A DNA stretch of 64,000 nucleotides from Isoperla grammatica (Eukaryota; Arthropoda; Insecta; Plecoptera; Perlodidae), in NCBI GenBank assembly GCA_945910005.1, contig OX246741.1, positions 48,390,239-48,454,238 on the forward strand, given 5' to 3'. This document shows positions 44,901 to 55,764 of the stretch, in pieces; positions within the stretch are counted from its first letter, which is position 1, and each line of letters begins with the position of its first letter. A program made the translations under genes and the position numbers. The notes under the pieces were generated by a model. The model had not been told where the DNA came from. It searched no databases and was given only the letters and a program-made list of their open reading frames with translations.

Positions 44901-46018
44901 TAACATATTCATTTGGAATTATTAACTGGACACAGACGGAACTTCATGCCCTAGAAATTCTCACCCGCACAACATTCACCAAATACAGACGTTATCACCC
45001 TAAGTCAGCAATAGAACGAGTGATTCTACCTAGAGAAAAGGGGGGAAGAGGCTTGATTGATTTAAACAATTTATATTATAAACAAATTGAAATCCTGAGA
45101 AAGTACTTTTATACAAAATGCCCACATTCACAACTTCATAGAGCTATAGTATCGGCAGACAAGTCGCTTTCACCCCCAAATTAAAAGGACGGAAATTTAA
45201 ACTTGCTTCAAAAACTAAATTCTGACACAGCAAAAGAGATCAGAATATCAGAAAAGACGTTACATAGCAGACATTATGAAGAACTTCTTAAGGATAGCGT
45301 CGATAGGGTAGCATCGAACAAATGGTTAACGTCTGGGGACATTTTCAGCGAAACAGAGGGATTTATGATCGCTATTCAAGATAAAGTAATCAAGACTAAC
45401 AATTACAAAAAATACATACTGAAAGACGTCACAGTGGAAGATAAATGTAGAAAATGTAATTTGAACGGCGAAACAATTGAACATATCGTATCTGGGTGCA
45501 AAATGCTTTGTCAAACAGATTATCTTCATAGGCATAACCAAGTTGCAAACATTGTACATCAAAAATTAGCCATGAAGTATAAACTTATAAACACAACCAC
45601 TGCGTATTACAAATACAAGCCTGAAAAGGTATTAGATGGTAAAGACTACAAATTGTATTACGACCGGGCAGTTATTACAGACCAAACCATACATCACAAT
45701 AGACCGGATATTATATTTATTGACAAGAAGAAACAAGAAACGATTATAATTGATGTTGCCGTCCCTTTATGCCACAATGTAGAGACAACTTGGCGGGAAA
45801 AAATAAACATATATAAGGAATTATCTATTGAAATTAAAAGGTTGTGGAAGCAGAATAATGTAACTGTTATACCGTTAATTATATCAGCAAATGGCATTGT
45901 ACCACGTAAACTCCATGACAGTATTAAACTTATTGGTCTCCAACCGAACATATACATCGAGATGCAAAAGGCAATTATTTTGAACACGTGTAGGATAGTG
46001 CGAAAATTTTTGAACTAA
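41985..46018 (+). pseudogene. Dong-like polyprotein, copy 3
   Basis: Keeps motif C (FYMDDLKLYA) before the insertion. After it, a stop replaces Leu at 44681-44683, open frames run 44723-45184 and 45203-46018 with a frameshift near 45175-45195. The CCHC knuckle and RPDIIFIDKKKQETIIIDVA endonuclease core are intact. Inactive because of truncation, insertion, stop and frameshift. Confidence 0.88.
42123..44585. mobile_element. 2.46-kb TTAA-flanked element with very long terminal inverted repeats
   Basis: Ends AGGACATC and GATGTCCT are flanked by TTAA at 42119-42122 and 44586-44589. Copy 1 gives the empty site (CTTCTTAACTCAACG). The inverted arms extend about 470 bp: for example TGGTCGTGACGTAGCTTTTA and GCTAGCATCGGCGGGAGACG near 42255-42310 recur inverted near 44390-44435, and the match continues to GACATAATACGACATGCA at 42560 (inverted at 44107). 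The central ~1.5 kb (42585-44105) has no transposase. On the minus strand near 43680-43740 there is a tRNA-like B box (GGTTCGATACC). The target suggests piggyBac; long arms suggest a foldback form. Confidence 0.85.
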
Positions 46019-46290
46019 GAAGAATGAAGACTTCAAGAAGTTCTCCATCCCGATGGTGGTTTTCGTGGTTTCCACCGTACAAAGAGCGAATGCTGGGATG
46101 AGTACAAATCGGCCACGACCGTACATAGCATCCACAGTTTGGTTTGGAAAAAATAATGTGGACAATGATATATTAAGTAGTTCTAAGTAGATTTTAATAA
46201 GGTAAACACATGGAAATACTTGACATTTGTGTCCGTACAACATGTTTATGCCGGTTTTGACCGAGTTTGTATGTACCGTATTGCAACAAT

Positions 46291-46297
46291 AACAAAA

Positions 46298-46347
<50 letters not shown>

Positions 46348-46426
46348 AAATAATAATAATAATAATTATAATAATAATATTAATAATAATGATAATAATA
46401 GTAATAATAATAATAATAACAATTAA
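46291..46426. repeat. (AAT)n tract, imperfect
   Basis: About 130 bp between Dong copies 3 and 4. Confidence 0.95.
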
Positions 46427-47125
46427 AGTATAAACTTATAAACACAACCACTGCGTATTACAAATACAAGCCTGAAAAAGGTATTAGATAGTAAAGACTA
46501 CAAATTATATTACGACTGGGCAGTTATAACGGACCAAACCATACATCACAATAGACCGGATATTATATTTATTGACAAGAAGAAACAAGAAACAATTTTT
46601 ATTGATGTTGCTGTCCCTTTATGCTACAATGTAGAGACAACTTGGCGGGAAAAGATAAACCGATATAAGGAGTTATCTATTGAAATAAAAAGGTTGTGGA
46701 AGCAGAATAATGTAACTATCGTACCGTTAATTATATCAGCAAATGGTATTGTTCCACGTAAACTCCATGACAGTATTAAACTAATTGGTCTCCAACCAAA
46801 CATATACATCGAGATGCAAAAAGCAATGATTTTGAACACGTGTAGAATAGTGCGAAAATTTTTGAACTAAGAAGAATGAAGACTTCAAGAAGTTCTCCAT
46901 CCCGATGGTAGTTTTCGTGGTTTCCGCCGTACGAAGAGTGAATGCTGGGATGAGTACAAATCGGCCACGACCGTACATAGCATCGACAGTTGGTTTTGGA
47001 AAAATAATAGGGGCAATGATATATTTAATTAGTTCTAAGTAGAGTTTAATAAGCTAAGCACATGGAAATATATGACATTTTATGTCCGTGCAACATGTTT
47101 ACGCTGGTTTTGTTTGTATGTATGT
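46427..47125 (+). mobile_element. R4/Dong-like element, copy 4, 5'-truncated
   Basis: Begins AAAGTATAAACTTATAAACA directly after (AAT)n, within the endonuclease region, and ends at the common tail followed by an imperfect AAT-like run. The frame is broken by an extra base in the CCTGAAAAAGG stretch. 3' UTR without (AGA)n. Confidence 0.88.
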
Positions 47126-47569
47126 ATTGCAACATTAAAATGAAAATAATATCAATATTAATAATAGCATAATTGTTTCATCCATTTCATTTATTTATTA
47201 CTCTGTACAATTACATAAGATTAATATTTAACAAACGCCTTCATGAGCTCTCTGTTCGCTCGAATGTTTGCCGTTAAATACATTTAAATTAAATACATAA
47301 AATAAATGACGTACAGTCAATGTTAATTAATTCAAAGTTTGATTTACAATAACAATTATAAAATGCATATTTAATTCTGTATAGACATAAACGGTAGTTG
47401 AAAAACAATGGTGTAATAACACTTACATCTAAGCAATTCACTACTAAAACAATTTTGTATATACATTTGAAAAGTAAGCAGTGCATCGAATATCTAATTC
47501 AAATTTAGATTAAGTAAGAAAATAAAAATAACAAAAGCCATATTTGATCATCTATACAGGTAAACAGTA

Positions 47570-47975
47570 TTAATAATTCTTGTCTGTCGGGTGTCGCCGC
47601 GTCTGTCCTTTATTAAAACCTGACGTTTCGGACTAATTGCATAGTCCATCTTCAGAGTGAAGAGACAGTCACTGAGAGAACCTACTCGATCCAGCTCTAC
47701 CCAGCGACTGTGCCTCACACTGCCGTGCAATCTCCGACGCGCGAACATCCCGCGCACGCGCGCTAGCTCGTTCTCGAACCTTCGCGATGTGCTTCGCATG
47801 TTCCTCCCGCGCGAGTTTCAAGCGCTGCAACGTAGGTAGCCACGCCCTACTCAGCCTCAATGAAGATGGACTGTGCAATTAGTCCGAAACGTCAGGTTTT
47901 AATAAACGACAGACGCGGCGACACCCGACAGCCAAGAATTATTAATATTGACTCGGGCCGCGAAAGCCTACAACA
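47570..47975. mobile_element. Penelope-like terminal-repeat insertion (inverted pair)
   Basis: Flanked by an exact 12-bp duplication, AGGTAAACAGTA (47558-47569, 47976-47987). It has near-palindromic arms: left 47570-47655 contains TGTCGCCGCGTCTGTC and CCTGACGTTTCGGACTAATT; the right arm carries their reverse complements at about 47865-47940. The core is GC-rich. The ...GAAACGTCAGG... sequence resembles Penelope-like element terminal repeats, which carry hammerhead ribozymes. No ORF of the element is present. Confidence 0.6.
47613..47658 (-). ncRNA. Hammerhead-ribozyme-like motif in the Penelope-like arm
   Basis: On the minus strand, CTGAAGA (CUGANGA core, 47649-47655) is followed by a hairpin GGACTA/TAGTCC, then GAAAC (47625-47629) and GTC (47622-47624), the order of a minimal hammerhead. 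Deviations: one extra U between CUGAAGA and the hairpin, and stem I pairs only weakly. The plus-strand partner arm has the core C changed, so it should be dead. Confidence 0.35.
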
Positions 47976-48164
47976 AGGTAAACAGTAAATGTGAAATTGT
48001 ACAATGCACAACAATTGTACAACAATGCTAAAATAATACTAAAATAATCCTAAAACTTTACTGAAATAATGTTAAACCTACTTTTAAAAAGTTAGGAATA
48101 CTGCATGACTGAAACCAAATTCCCTCTTTCATCGTTTGTTCCCCAGTTGTTTTAAAGTAAAAAA

Positions 48165-48175
48165 AATAATGATAA

Positions 48176-48245
<70 letters not shown>

Positions 48246-48260
48246 CATAGTAGTTATAAT

Positions 48261-48291
<31 letters not shown>

Positions 48292-48303
48292 GTAATAATA
48301 ATA

Positions 48304-48377
<74 letters not shown>

Positions 48378-48380
48378 CAT
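48165..48380. repeat. (AAT)n microsatellite
   Basis: About 210 bp, with two CATAGTAGTTA interruptions. Confidence 0.97.
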
Positions 48381-48385
48381 AGTAG

Positions 48386-48665
48386 TTAAGAGCGAATGCT
48401 GGGATGAGTACAAATCGGCCACGACCGTACATAGCATCCACAGTTCGGTTTGAAAAAATAATGTGGACAATGATATATTAAGTAGTATAGCCAAATGTGG
48501 GCATTTGAGAAGCAGAAGAAGAAGAAGAAGAAGAAGAAGAAGAAGATATATTAAGTAGTTCTAAGTAGATGTTAATAAGGTAAACACATGGAAATACTTG
48601 ACATTTGTGTCCGTACAACATGTTTATGCCGGTTTTGACCGAGTTTGTATGTATTGCAACAATAA
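48386..48665 (+). mobile_element. Dong-like 3' end, copy 6, strongly truncated
   Basis: Last ~280 bp of the element starting at AAGAGCGAATGCTGGGATGA, with the (AGA)n block, inserted between (AAT)n tracts (48165-48380 and 48666-48815). Confidence 0.92.
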
Positions 48666-48764
<99 letters not shown>

Positions 48765-48815
48765 CATAATAATAATTATAATAATAATAATATTATTATA
48801 ATAATAATAATAAAT
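48666..48815. repeat. (AAT)n microsatellite
   Basis: Tail of Dong copy 6. Confidence 0.95.
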
Positions 48816-48839
48816 AAAAATACATACAAATGGTACGAG

Positions 48840-49764
48840 TTAGATTGAGAACGGAACTAAGTCCTGGACTTCAAAAAAAAACTGGTCATAAGATTTAAAT
48901 ATGAGATAACTCAAACATAATATATGAGCATGCCATCAAGTGCCATTAACATGGAACAAAACGCACAATATAGAATATGGTTTTGTACCGATAACTTTGT
49001 CCTTCAGACCAAAACTAGAAAATCCATTTTCTCGCAAAACAGGAACATGTGTTCTCAATTATGACTTGAAAAACAAAGAAAATACTTTTGGCAAGTCTAT
49101 TTAGTAATTTAAAACTCACGTTAGAGGTAAAAAGTATTATTGTTATTGTTCTTTTTACATTGTTGTATCAATCAATCACGAATGTTATGCTTTCCCAATT
49201 ACTGGATTAGAACAAAATCTGTAAAACAGATATACGTAGCTATCCCTCTTCTTACAACTTCCAAGGCAATATAATATCGATAACACCCATATATTTTTTT
49301 AACGTTTTAAGGCCAGGCATAAGCAATGTAACTACTCCGGCCAAGCTTCATTCGTACTTATACTGGTCGAAATTACTCGCCCCTTCTTTGCTGCTCCAAA
49401 TACTCCGTATGCTCTTGAGCCTACATTCCTTGTATATTGCTCTTGGTTTCAGAGTGCATTGCAACAAGTGATAATTAAAATTAGTCATAAAACTAACTAA
49501 CGAATAGGTATCCACATTACAATATGAACATAGAAACTGTTTATTCATCAAGATCGCTGTATAGACAATAAATGGCACATATGGTTTCTGCGCTGCAACT
49601 CGAAATGCGTATTATGTTGTTTCTTGCATTACCCCGTATCACCTCCCCCACAATTTATAGCTAGGTTTTGAAATTCATAATTAATTTATCTTAGGTTAAT
49701 TATTGCTATTTCTATCGACTGTACGTAAATCCAAGCTATATTTAGCCTGTATTACAACACCTTT
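48840..49764 (+). other. Unit 3 intron, paralogous to 9860-11460
   Basis: Colinear with unit 1 but without the ~560-bp insertion found there. Holds no gene. Confidence 0.6.
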
Positions 49765-50186
49765 TGTAGGGGAAGAATAAGAGTTCGGAGGACCAGCACT
49801 GAGGCAATAAATAGGTGGACTGTAAACACTAGGTCGAGTTCAGCAATAATCCGCACATACACAAAATACACTTGAAAGCAAAAGGAATATATTAACACAA
49901 ATAACACATAACACTTATATTCTTGAGTTACAATTACAATACATGAATTATGTGTGTTGTACACATGTGAAAATGAAAATAAAAGCGAGAATAATTCTAC
50001 ACGACGCGAGCATGTAAAAATGGACGACAAAGTACAACAATGGTAAAAATGCAAAGATCTTAGAAAAGATAAAATAGCTCAACATTCGCTTTCCTCACGC
50101 ATGGATCCAAAGACATTGAAAGAGTAAAGTGACAGCTGATGCGATCTGTCGGGCGTAACTAAAATTACAACACATTTGCATGAACA
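49765..50186 (-). repeat. 3' LTR of the BEL/Pao element
   Basis: 422 bp, terminal TGTAGG (plus strand) to TGAACA, identical to 55765-56186. Any frame within it is non-coding. Confidence 0.95.
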
Positions 50187-50244
50187 TACTGGGGCCCAAA
50201 AATGAATATTTTTTAATAATGAAAAACGGAGTGCAAAAAGTTGC

Positions 50245-53200
50245 TTATATAGGAAGGGGACACAGTTTAACTATTGGGCGCTTGAAGTGTCCACGAGGAG
50301 TCTTGATGGTAACCACTCGAACTTTTCCATCTTGACCAGGATGCAGAGCAGTGATTATGGCGAGTTCCCACTGTAGAGGTTGTAGGTTCTCTTCTTTCAC
50401 AAGAACCACGGTGCCTTCAACAAGGTTTGGGCTGGAACTGGACCATTTCTGTCTCTGCTGCATAGTGTGAAGGTAGTCGGTGGACCATTTCTTCCAGATG
50501 AGCTGCATGTATTGTTGAAGCTGTTGCCATCTATTTAAAGCATGAACTGAACTGTCAATTAGGTTAGGTTCAGGTATAGAGGTAATAGCTTCACCAATGA
50601 GAAAATGACCCGGACTAAGATAAGATATATCATGAGGATCATTGGAGTTTACGATAAGTGGGCGTGAATTTAAACAAGCTTCAATTTGTGTGAGTATTGT
50701 GCACATTTGTTCAAATGTGAGTGAGTTATTTCCTATCACCCTTTTGAGATGATATTTGAGAGATTTAACCGCAGCCTCCCACAGGCCTCCGAAGTGAGGA
50801 GAGCGAGGTGGTATGAAAAACCAATTACAATTTTCATGAGAATTGTAATTTTGCAGAGTTTCTTGATGAGACCTTGACTTCAGTAGTTTGCTGAGATCAG
50901 CTAGCTGATGATTAGCACCAACAAAGTTTGTTCCGTTATCGCTATATATGTTGGAACATTTTCCTCTTCGTGACGTGAAACGCTTTAACGCAGCGATGAA
51001 TGCTTCAGTAGTCATGTCGCTGACTAATTCAATGTGTACAGCCTTAGTAGCAAGGCAAACGAAGATAGCAATATATGCCTTCAATTTTATTTTACTGCGT
51101 GTGGATCCTTGCTTTATGAAAAAGGGTCCTGCATAATCAATTCCTGTGTTTAAGAAAGGTCGAGCCGGTTGTATTCTGGGAGTAGGTAATTCTCCCATGA
51201 GTTGCTGTGTAGTTGTGGTTTTCAACTTGTAGCATGGTAAACATTGATGCAATGTTGATCGAAGTATTCGTCTAATGGACGGTATCCAGTAGCGTTGTTG
51301 AAGTGATGACGTCAACATTTGTGATGAAGCATGTAATAATCGTAAATGCTCGTGCATAATGAGAAGTTTGGTGAGATGATGCCGTGTTGGAATAATCATT
51401 TGATGTTTAGATTCGAATGGCAGCAAAGATTTTTGAAGTCTTCCTCCGAGTCTTAGGATACCTTCACTGTCCAAGAAAGGACATAAGTTTTTTATACTGC
51501 TTTTGTTGGAGAGTTCTCTTGATGATGACAATGCATGAATTTCTGATGAGTACACAACACCTTGAGCTAGTTTGATGCATGCTTTTAATGAGTTATTTAA
51601 CTCTGTGACAGAGAGTGTCGAATGATTTCTCTCCGAAGGTGGCCTTCTGGAATTGTAGCAAAATCGAATGCAATAAGCAATGACTCGTTGCAATTTAGTC
51701 AGCCGTGAAAATTTATGGATGATGTCATCTTTTGGCTTAATTGCCATGAGGGTGATGGTTGAAGTTTGTTGTTCTGGCATGTCTTCTAACGCGATGGGCT
51801 GCATGATTGATATTGGCCATAATGATGGGTCTTGTGGCAACCATTGAGGTCCATGCCACCACAATTTACAAGTAGCAAGAATGTCTGGAGAGGTTCCTCT
51901 AGAAATCAAATCTGCAGGATTTTGTGCTGATGCGATGTGTGCCCATTTTGCATTTGCAGTGAGTTCTTGTATTTCTGTGACTCTGTTTGCAATGAATGTT
52001 TTCCATTTATACGGATGAGCTTTAATCCAAGCAAGAACGAGTGTTGAGTCTGTCCAGAGGAAACTGGAATTAATGTCAAGATGAAGCGATTCAACTGTTT
52101 TGTTAAAAAGTTTGGCGAGTAAAAGTGCGCCGCATAATTCCAATCGTGGAAGTGTGATTCGTTTCAAAGGTGCTACCTTTGATTTAGAGTAAAGTAAGTG
52201 GGTAGAAGTATGACCTTCATTGTTGGTCGATCGGAGATATATGCAAGCTCCGAAAGCTTTTTCAGAAGCATCAGAAAAGCCGTGTAACTGGATATCGGTG
52301 ATGACTCCTGTCACTAATACTAGTCGTTGAACCTTTATGTTGCTTATGGTAGGAAGTTGATTGCAGATATTCTGCCATTTTGTGTTTAGAGAGACGGGTA
52401 AGACATCATCCCAGTCTAACCGTTCTATCCACAGGTGCTGTAGAAAGATCTTGCAATTGATGACAATAGGACTAATTAGTCCTAGTGGATCGAAAATGGC
52501 AGAAATAATAGATAACACTTTGCGTTTAGTAGCTAGTGATACTTGTTGTAACTGTGGCTTGGTTGAACCATTGATTATTTGAAAGATATCAGAAGCAGGA
52601 TGCCAAAGCAGTCCTAGAGTTTTGATACAATCTTCTCGTTCGAATTGCAGCGGAAGGTTAATTTCACGATCTTCTTCTGGAACCGACTCCAAAAGAGCAG
52701 AATGGTTTGAGCACCATTTACGTAGTGGAAAGCCTCCACTGGCCAGTAAAGATTTCAAATCTTGCTGAAGTTTTAGAGCGTCTTCTAAATTGTTTGCTCC
52801 TGAAAGACAGTCATCTACGTAGAAATCATTTTTGAGTATCAAAGATGCCTTAGGATAATTTTTAGCTTCCAAGTCTGCTAAATGGTGTAAGCATCGTGTA
52901 GCTAAAAAGGGTGCAGTTTTTGTACCATAAGTTACTGTAGTCAGTTGGTATTCTCTTATGGGTTCATTAGTAGATTCTCTCCATAAGATGCGTTGTAAAT
53001 TCCAATCGTCAGGATGCATATTTATTTGTCTGTACATTTTAGCAATGTCGGCGCTGAAAGCTATCAGATGTGTTCTGAAACGCAAGACAATTGAGCACAA
53101 GTCGTCTTGTATTGTAGGTCCTAGTTTTAGTAAATCATTTAGTGACTTGCCGGTGCTAGATTTTGCTGATCCATCGAAAACGACACGTATATGACTTGTA

Positions 53201-55449
53201 GTAGATTGTTTGAATACTGCGTGGTGAGGTAAGTAGTAACAAGTACCAGTTTCATCTGGTGCACTGTCGACTGGTTGCATATGACCAAGTTCTTGGTATT
53301 CATGAAGAAACTTATTGTAGTCTTCCTTTGCGACGCTATTTGAATTAAGGTGACGTTCCAATTGTTGATACCGCCGCATTGCTTGAGGTCTCGAGTCACC
53401 GAGTTGACTCCTGTCTTCTTTCAATGGGAGACGAACAATAAATTTTCCTTGATCGTTACGAGTCGTATTGTTTAAGAAATGATTTTCGCAATCACGTTCT
53501 TCCTTTGTAGTGATAGGTTTTGGAATACCTTCAATTTCCCAAAAGCGCTTGAGTTGTTGATCAATTTTTTCCGTACTAACGAAATACGTATGTGCAGGTT
53601 TCAGAGACTGCTCGAGAGTCAAACCGGGAACCCTTCCACCGAGGACCCAACCAAGTTTTGTCTCTTGAATTGTAGGGAAACCTGGGCGAATTAGTGAATT
53701 CGATTGGAGAAGGTCGTAGTAGTGTTCTGCACCTATCAGCAGTTGGATTTCACCTGGATTGTCGAAATCAGGATCTGCTAGTAGGCCTACAATGTTATGA
53801 GGAATGTCCCATGTGCTACAATCGATGGGAACCGACGGTAGATTTCCCGTAATTTTTGGCAAGATGAAACAATCAATTTTAGTTGTGTGATTGCTAATAG
53901 TTGATTTTACTGTTACACTAACAGTGTGGGTAGTTGTTGAACTTGTGTCGTTAATACCCTGAATAGATGTGTGACTGACTTTTTTTTTGAGTTGAAGTTT
54001 GTTAGCCAATTCAAGAGTGATGAAAGAGGCTTGACTTGCTGAGTCGAGCAGTGCTCGACATTTGATTAAATTACGAAATTTATTTAGAGCATAGACTTGT
54101 GCTGTAGCTAACAAAACTTGGTGTGTAGGTTTAGCCTTGAAGGAAGAGTAGCTTCCTGCACTAGCATCGCTAGTAGACCTAGTGTTTTCTGAATGATTGG
54201 TAAAGAGATTGTTACTTTGCATTGACGCAGGTGTGCGATTGCTATATTGAGTATTGGTCAGTTGTTTGTTTATCTGCGTTTGACCTTGAGGCCCTTGTTT
54301 AGAATCATGCAATAAGATGCTGTGCTTTTTTCCACACTTACAATAGCTAGGAAATTCGCATGCGTTGACCTCATGATCGATAGCAAAGCAGTTGGCACAA
54401 GCATTATTAGAATTAATGAGTTGCCATCTATGTGCTACTGACAGATCGCGAAATGATTTACAATTGTATAAGTAATGTTTATAACCACAATGCAAACATT
54501 CGGTATTGTTAGTACCGGTAGTGACATACGTATGTTTATTAGGCTTGCTTTGAGGAATGTCAACCCTTGCTTGAGTAAGCTCTATAGTCTGTGACCTCTT
54601 GTCAAGAAAGTCACATAAGCACTTGAGTGTGGAACATTCCGATTCCGATTGTGATGTTTCAAAATCACGCCTAGTTTGCATGTCTAGTTTCCCTAGGGTG
54701 AGTTGAATCAGTAGAAGCTCATGAATTTCGATATTCAAATTGAGCGCTTGAATAGCATTGAGATTGCTTGTAAGTTCATTAACTAACTGTCTAAGTTCAT
54801 GAGCGGAGTTTGCTCGTGTATGTGGAAGATTAAGAAGAGTATTGATATGTTTCTGAGATATCAATTTTTTGTTTTCGTATCTTTTGACAATCATTTCCCA
54901 TGCAATGATGTAATTAGCTGAGGATAATGGGAGATTTTTGATCAGCTGTAGAGGTTCATCACGTAATGATGATAGAAGATAATGAAACTTCTGAACATCC
55001 GGAAGAGTTGCATTGTTATGTATGAGTGCAACATATGTGTCTTTGTATTGTGACCAACGAGTGTAGTCACCTGAGAAATCTGGTAGATTTATATTTGGCA
55101 GTTTTAGAATATGTTTGTGTACTTGAGCGCCATTGACAGTGCAGGCATCACTCAACAGCGTAACAGGAGCAAATAAGTCGTTTGATGTCGCATTAGTGTC
55201 AAAATATAAACTTTCAAATTCTGATCTATACATTTCATGCTCTGAGTCAGCTTCAGTGTCTTCTATTTCAAGCCGTGTTTGTATTTCTTCAAACTGATCA
55301 TAAATTGAAGAAAGAGTTTCAAATCTAACTCTGATTGCACTTAGATTTGACTGATTGTCTACGTTGTTTATGAACGTGTGTATGCGTGTAAGCCTAGCTT
55401 TGACTACGCCACGCCGTTTAATTAACTCACTTTTCATTTGGTCATTCAT
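50245..55449 (-). CDS. BEL/Pao Gag-protease-RT-RNase H-integrase polyprotein
   Basis: A single ORF of 1734 residues. Domains in order: helical Gag with LPNINLPDFSGDYTRWSQY (about 117-137, DUF1759-type); Cys/His knuckles (about 315-370, CLHCGYKHYLYNC and CANCFAIDHEVNAC); retropepsin-like protease with LLDSASQASF (about 466-475, DSA active site, DUF1758-type); reverse transcriptase with FSADIAKMYRQI and YVDDCLSG (about 870-880); Pao-type RNase H with GFSDASEKAFGA (about 1055); a His/Cys region; integrase with DYAGPF (about 1436), SDNGTNF (about 1500) and FGGLWEAAVKS (about 1550), matching the DDE triad; and a C-terminal domain of DUF5641 type (about 1670-1734). Length is normal for BEL/Pao, and no lesion is seen. 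It would make the particles and enzymes for its own retrotransposition. Confidence 0.95.
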   Translation of the reverse strand: MNDQMKSELIKRRGVVKARLTRIHTFINNVDNQSNLSAIRVRFETLSSIYDQFEEIQTRLEIEDTEADSEHEMYRSEFESLYFDTNATSNDLFAPVTLLSDACTVNGAQVHKHILKLPNINLPDFSGDYTRWSQYKDTYVALIHNNATLPDVQKFHYLLSSLRDEPLQLIKNLPLSSANYIIAWEMIVKRYENKKLISQKHINTLLNLPHTRANSAHELRQLVNELTSNLNAIQALNLNIEIHELLLIQLTLGKLDMQTRRDFETSQSESECSTLKCLCDFLDKRSQTIELTQARVDIPQSKPNKHTYVTTGTNNTECLHCGYKHYLYNCKSFRDLSVAHRWQLINSNNACANCFAIDHEVNACEFPSYCKCGKKHSILLHDSKQGPQGQTQINKQLTNTQYSNRTPASMQSNNLFTNHSENTRSTSDASAGSYSSFKAKPTHQVLLATAQVYALNKFRNLIKCRALLDSASQASFITLELANKLQLKKKVSHTSIQGINDTSSTTTHTVSVTVKSTISNHTTKIDCFILPKITGNLPSVPIDCSTWDIPHNIVGLLADPDFDNPGEIQLLIGAEHYYDLLQSNSLIRPGFPTIQETKLGWVLGGRVPGLTLEQSLKPAHTYFVSTEKIDQQLKRFWEIEGIPKPITTKEERDCENHFLNNTTRNDQGKFIVRLPLKEDRSQLGDSRPQAMRRYQQLERHLNSNSVAKEDYNKFLHEYQELGHMQPVDSAPDETGTCYYLPHHAVFKQSTTSHIRVVFDGSAKSSTGKSLNDLLKLGPTIQDDLCSIVLRFRTHLIAFSADIAKMYRQINMHPDDWNLQRILWRESTNEPIREYQLTTVTYGTKTAPFLATRCLHHLADLEAKNYPKASLILKNDFYVDDCLSGANNLEDALKLQQDLKSLLASGGFPLRKWCSNHSALLESVPEEDREINLPLQFEREDCIKTLGLLWHPASDIFQIINGSTKPQLQQVSLATKRKVLSIISAIFDPLGLISPIVINCKIFLQHLWIERLDWDDVLPVSLNTKWQNICNQLPTISNIKVQRLVLVTGVITDIQLHGFSDASEKAFGACIYLRSTNNEGHTSTHLLYSKSKVAPLKRITLPRLELCGALLLAKLFNKTVESLHLDINSSFLWTDSTLVLAWIKAHPYKWKTFIANRVTEIQELTANAKWAHIASAQNPADLISRGTSPDILATCKLWWHGPQWLPQDPSLWPISIMQPIALEDMPEQQTSTITLMAIKPKDDIIHKFSRLTKLQRVIAYCIRFCYNSRRPPSERNHSTLSVTELNNSLKACIKLAQGVVYSSEIHALSSSRELSNKSSIKNLCPFLDSEGILRLGGRLQKSLLPFESKHQMIIPTRHHLTKLLIMHEHLRLLHASSQMLTSSLQQRYWIPSIRRILRSTLHQCLPCYKLKTTTTQQLMGELPTPRIQPARPFLNTGIDYAGPFFIKQGSTRSKIKLKAYIAIFVCLATKAVHIELVSDMTTEAFIAALKRFTSRRGKCSNIYSDNGTNFVGANHQLADLSKLLKSRSHQETLQNYNSHENCNWFFIPPRSPHFGGLWEAAVKSLKYHLKRVIGNNSLTFEQMCTILTQIEACLNSRPLIVNSNDPHDISYLSPGHFLIGEAITSIPEPNLIDSSVHALNRWQQLQQYMQLIWKKWSTDYLHTMQQRQKWSSSSPNLVEGTVVLVKEENLQPLQWELAIITALHPGQDGKVRVVTIKTPRGHFKRPIVKLCPLPI

Positions 55450-55764
55450 GGTGCCAGAAACAAAGAACTAGGATCGAACAGAAATGAGAGACGGTAAATA
55501 GCTTATCTGAGTTGTGAAGACTGCGACTAGAAGAAGCCTGTCCATGACCGGAGAAGTTCCACGAGGGTTGCAAGATACACTTTGAGCTGCAATAACTGGG
55601 GCCCCATGGGAAGGCCGGGTGCAGACGAACTAGGCCTAGCGTAGGCCTATGCTTAGGCTATGTAGAAGGATGACGAAGGTGCCGTCGACGGTGAATTTAA
55701 GAACAGTTTATAATTTCCACGTGGAAATAATGTAAATTGTATATGCGGCCCGGTGCGACCAAAA

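Larger units (their letters stand above)
41981..46290 (+). mobile_element. R4/Dong-like element, copy 3, 5'-truncated and split
   Basis: Starts inside the reverse transcriptase (ATCTCATATACTAAA, corresponding to about 22384 in copy 1) directly after (AAT)n. It is interrupted at 42123 by a 2463-bp element, resumes at 44586 and ends GCAACAATAAC with (AAT)n. Its 3' UTR lacks the (AGA)n block of copies 1 and 2, so it belongs to a different or older subfamily. Confidence 0.9.
47170..48150 (-). mobile_element. Probable LINE 3' UTR on the minus strand
   Basis: Non-coding AT-rich sequence whose minus-strand end reads GTAATAAATAAATGAAATGG, resembling LINE tails. It is split by the 406-bp insertion at 47570. 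No reverse transcriptase motif remains, so the call is tentative. Confidence 0.35.
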
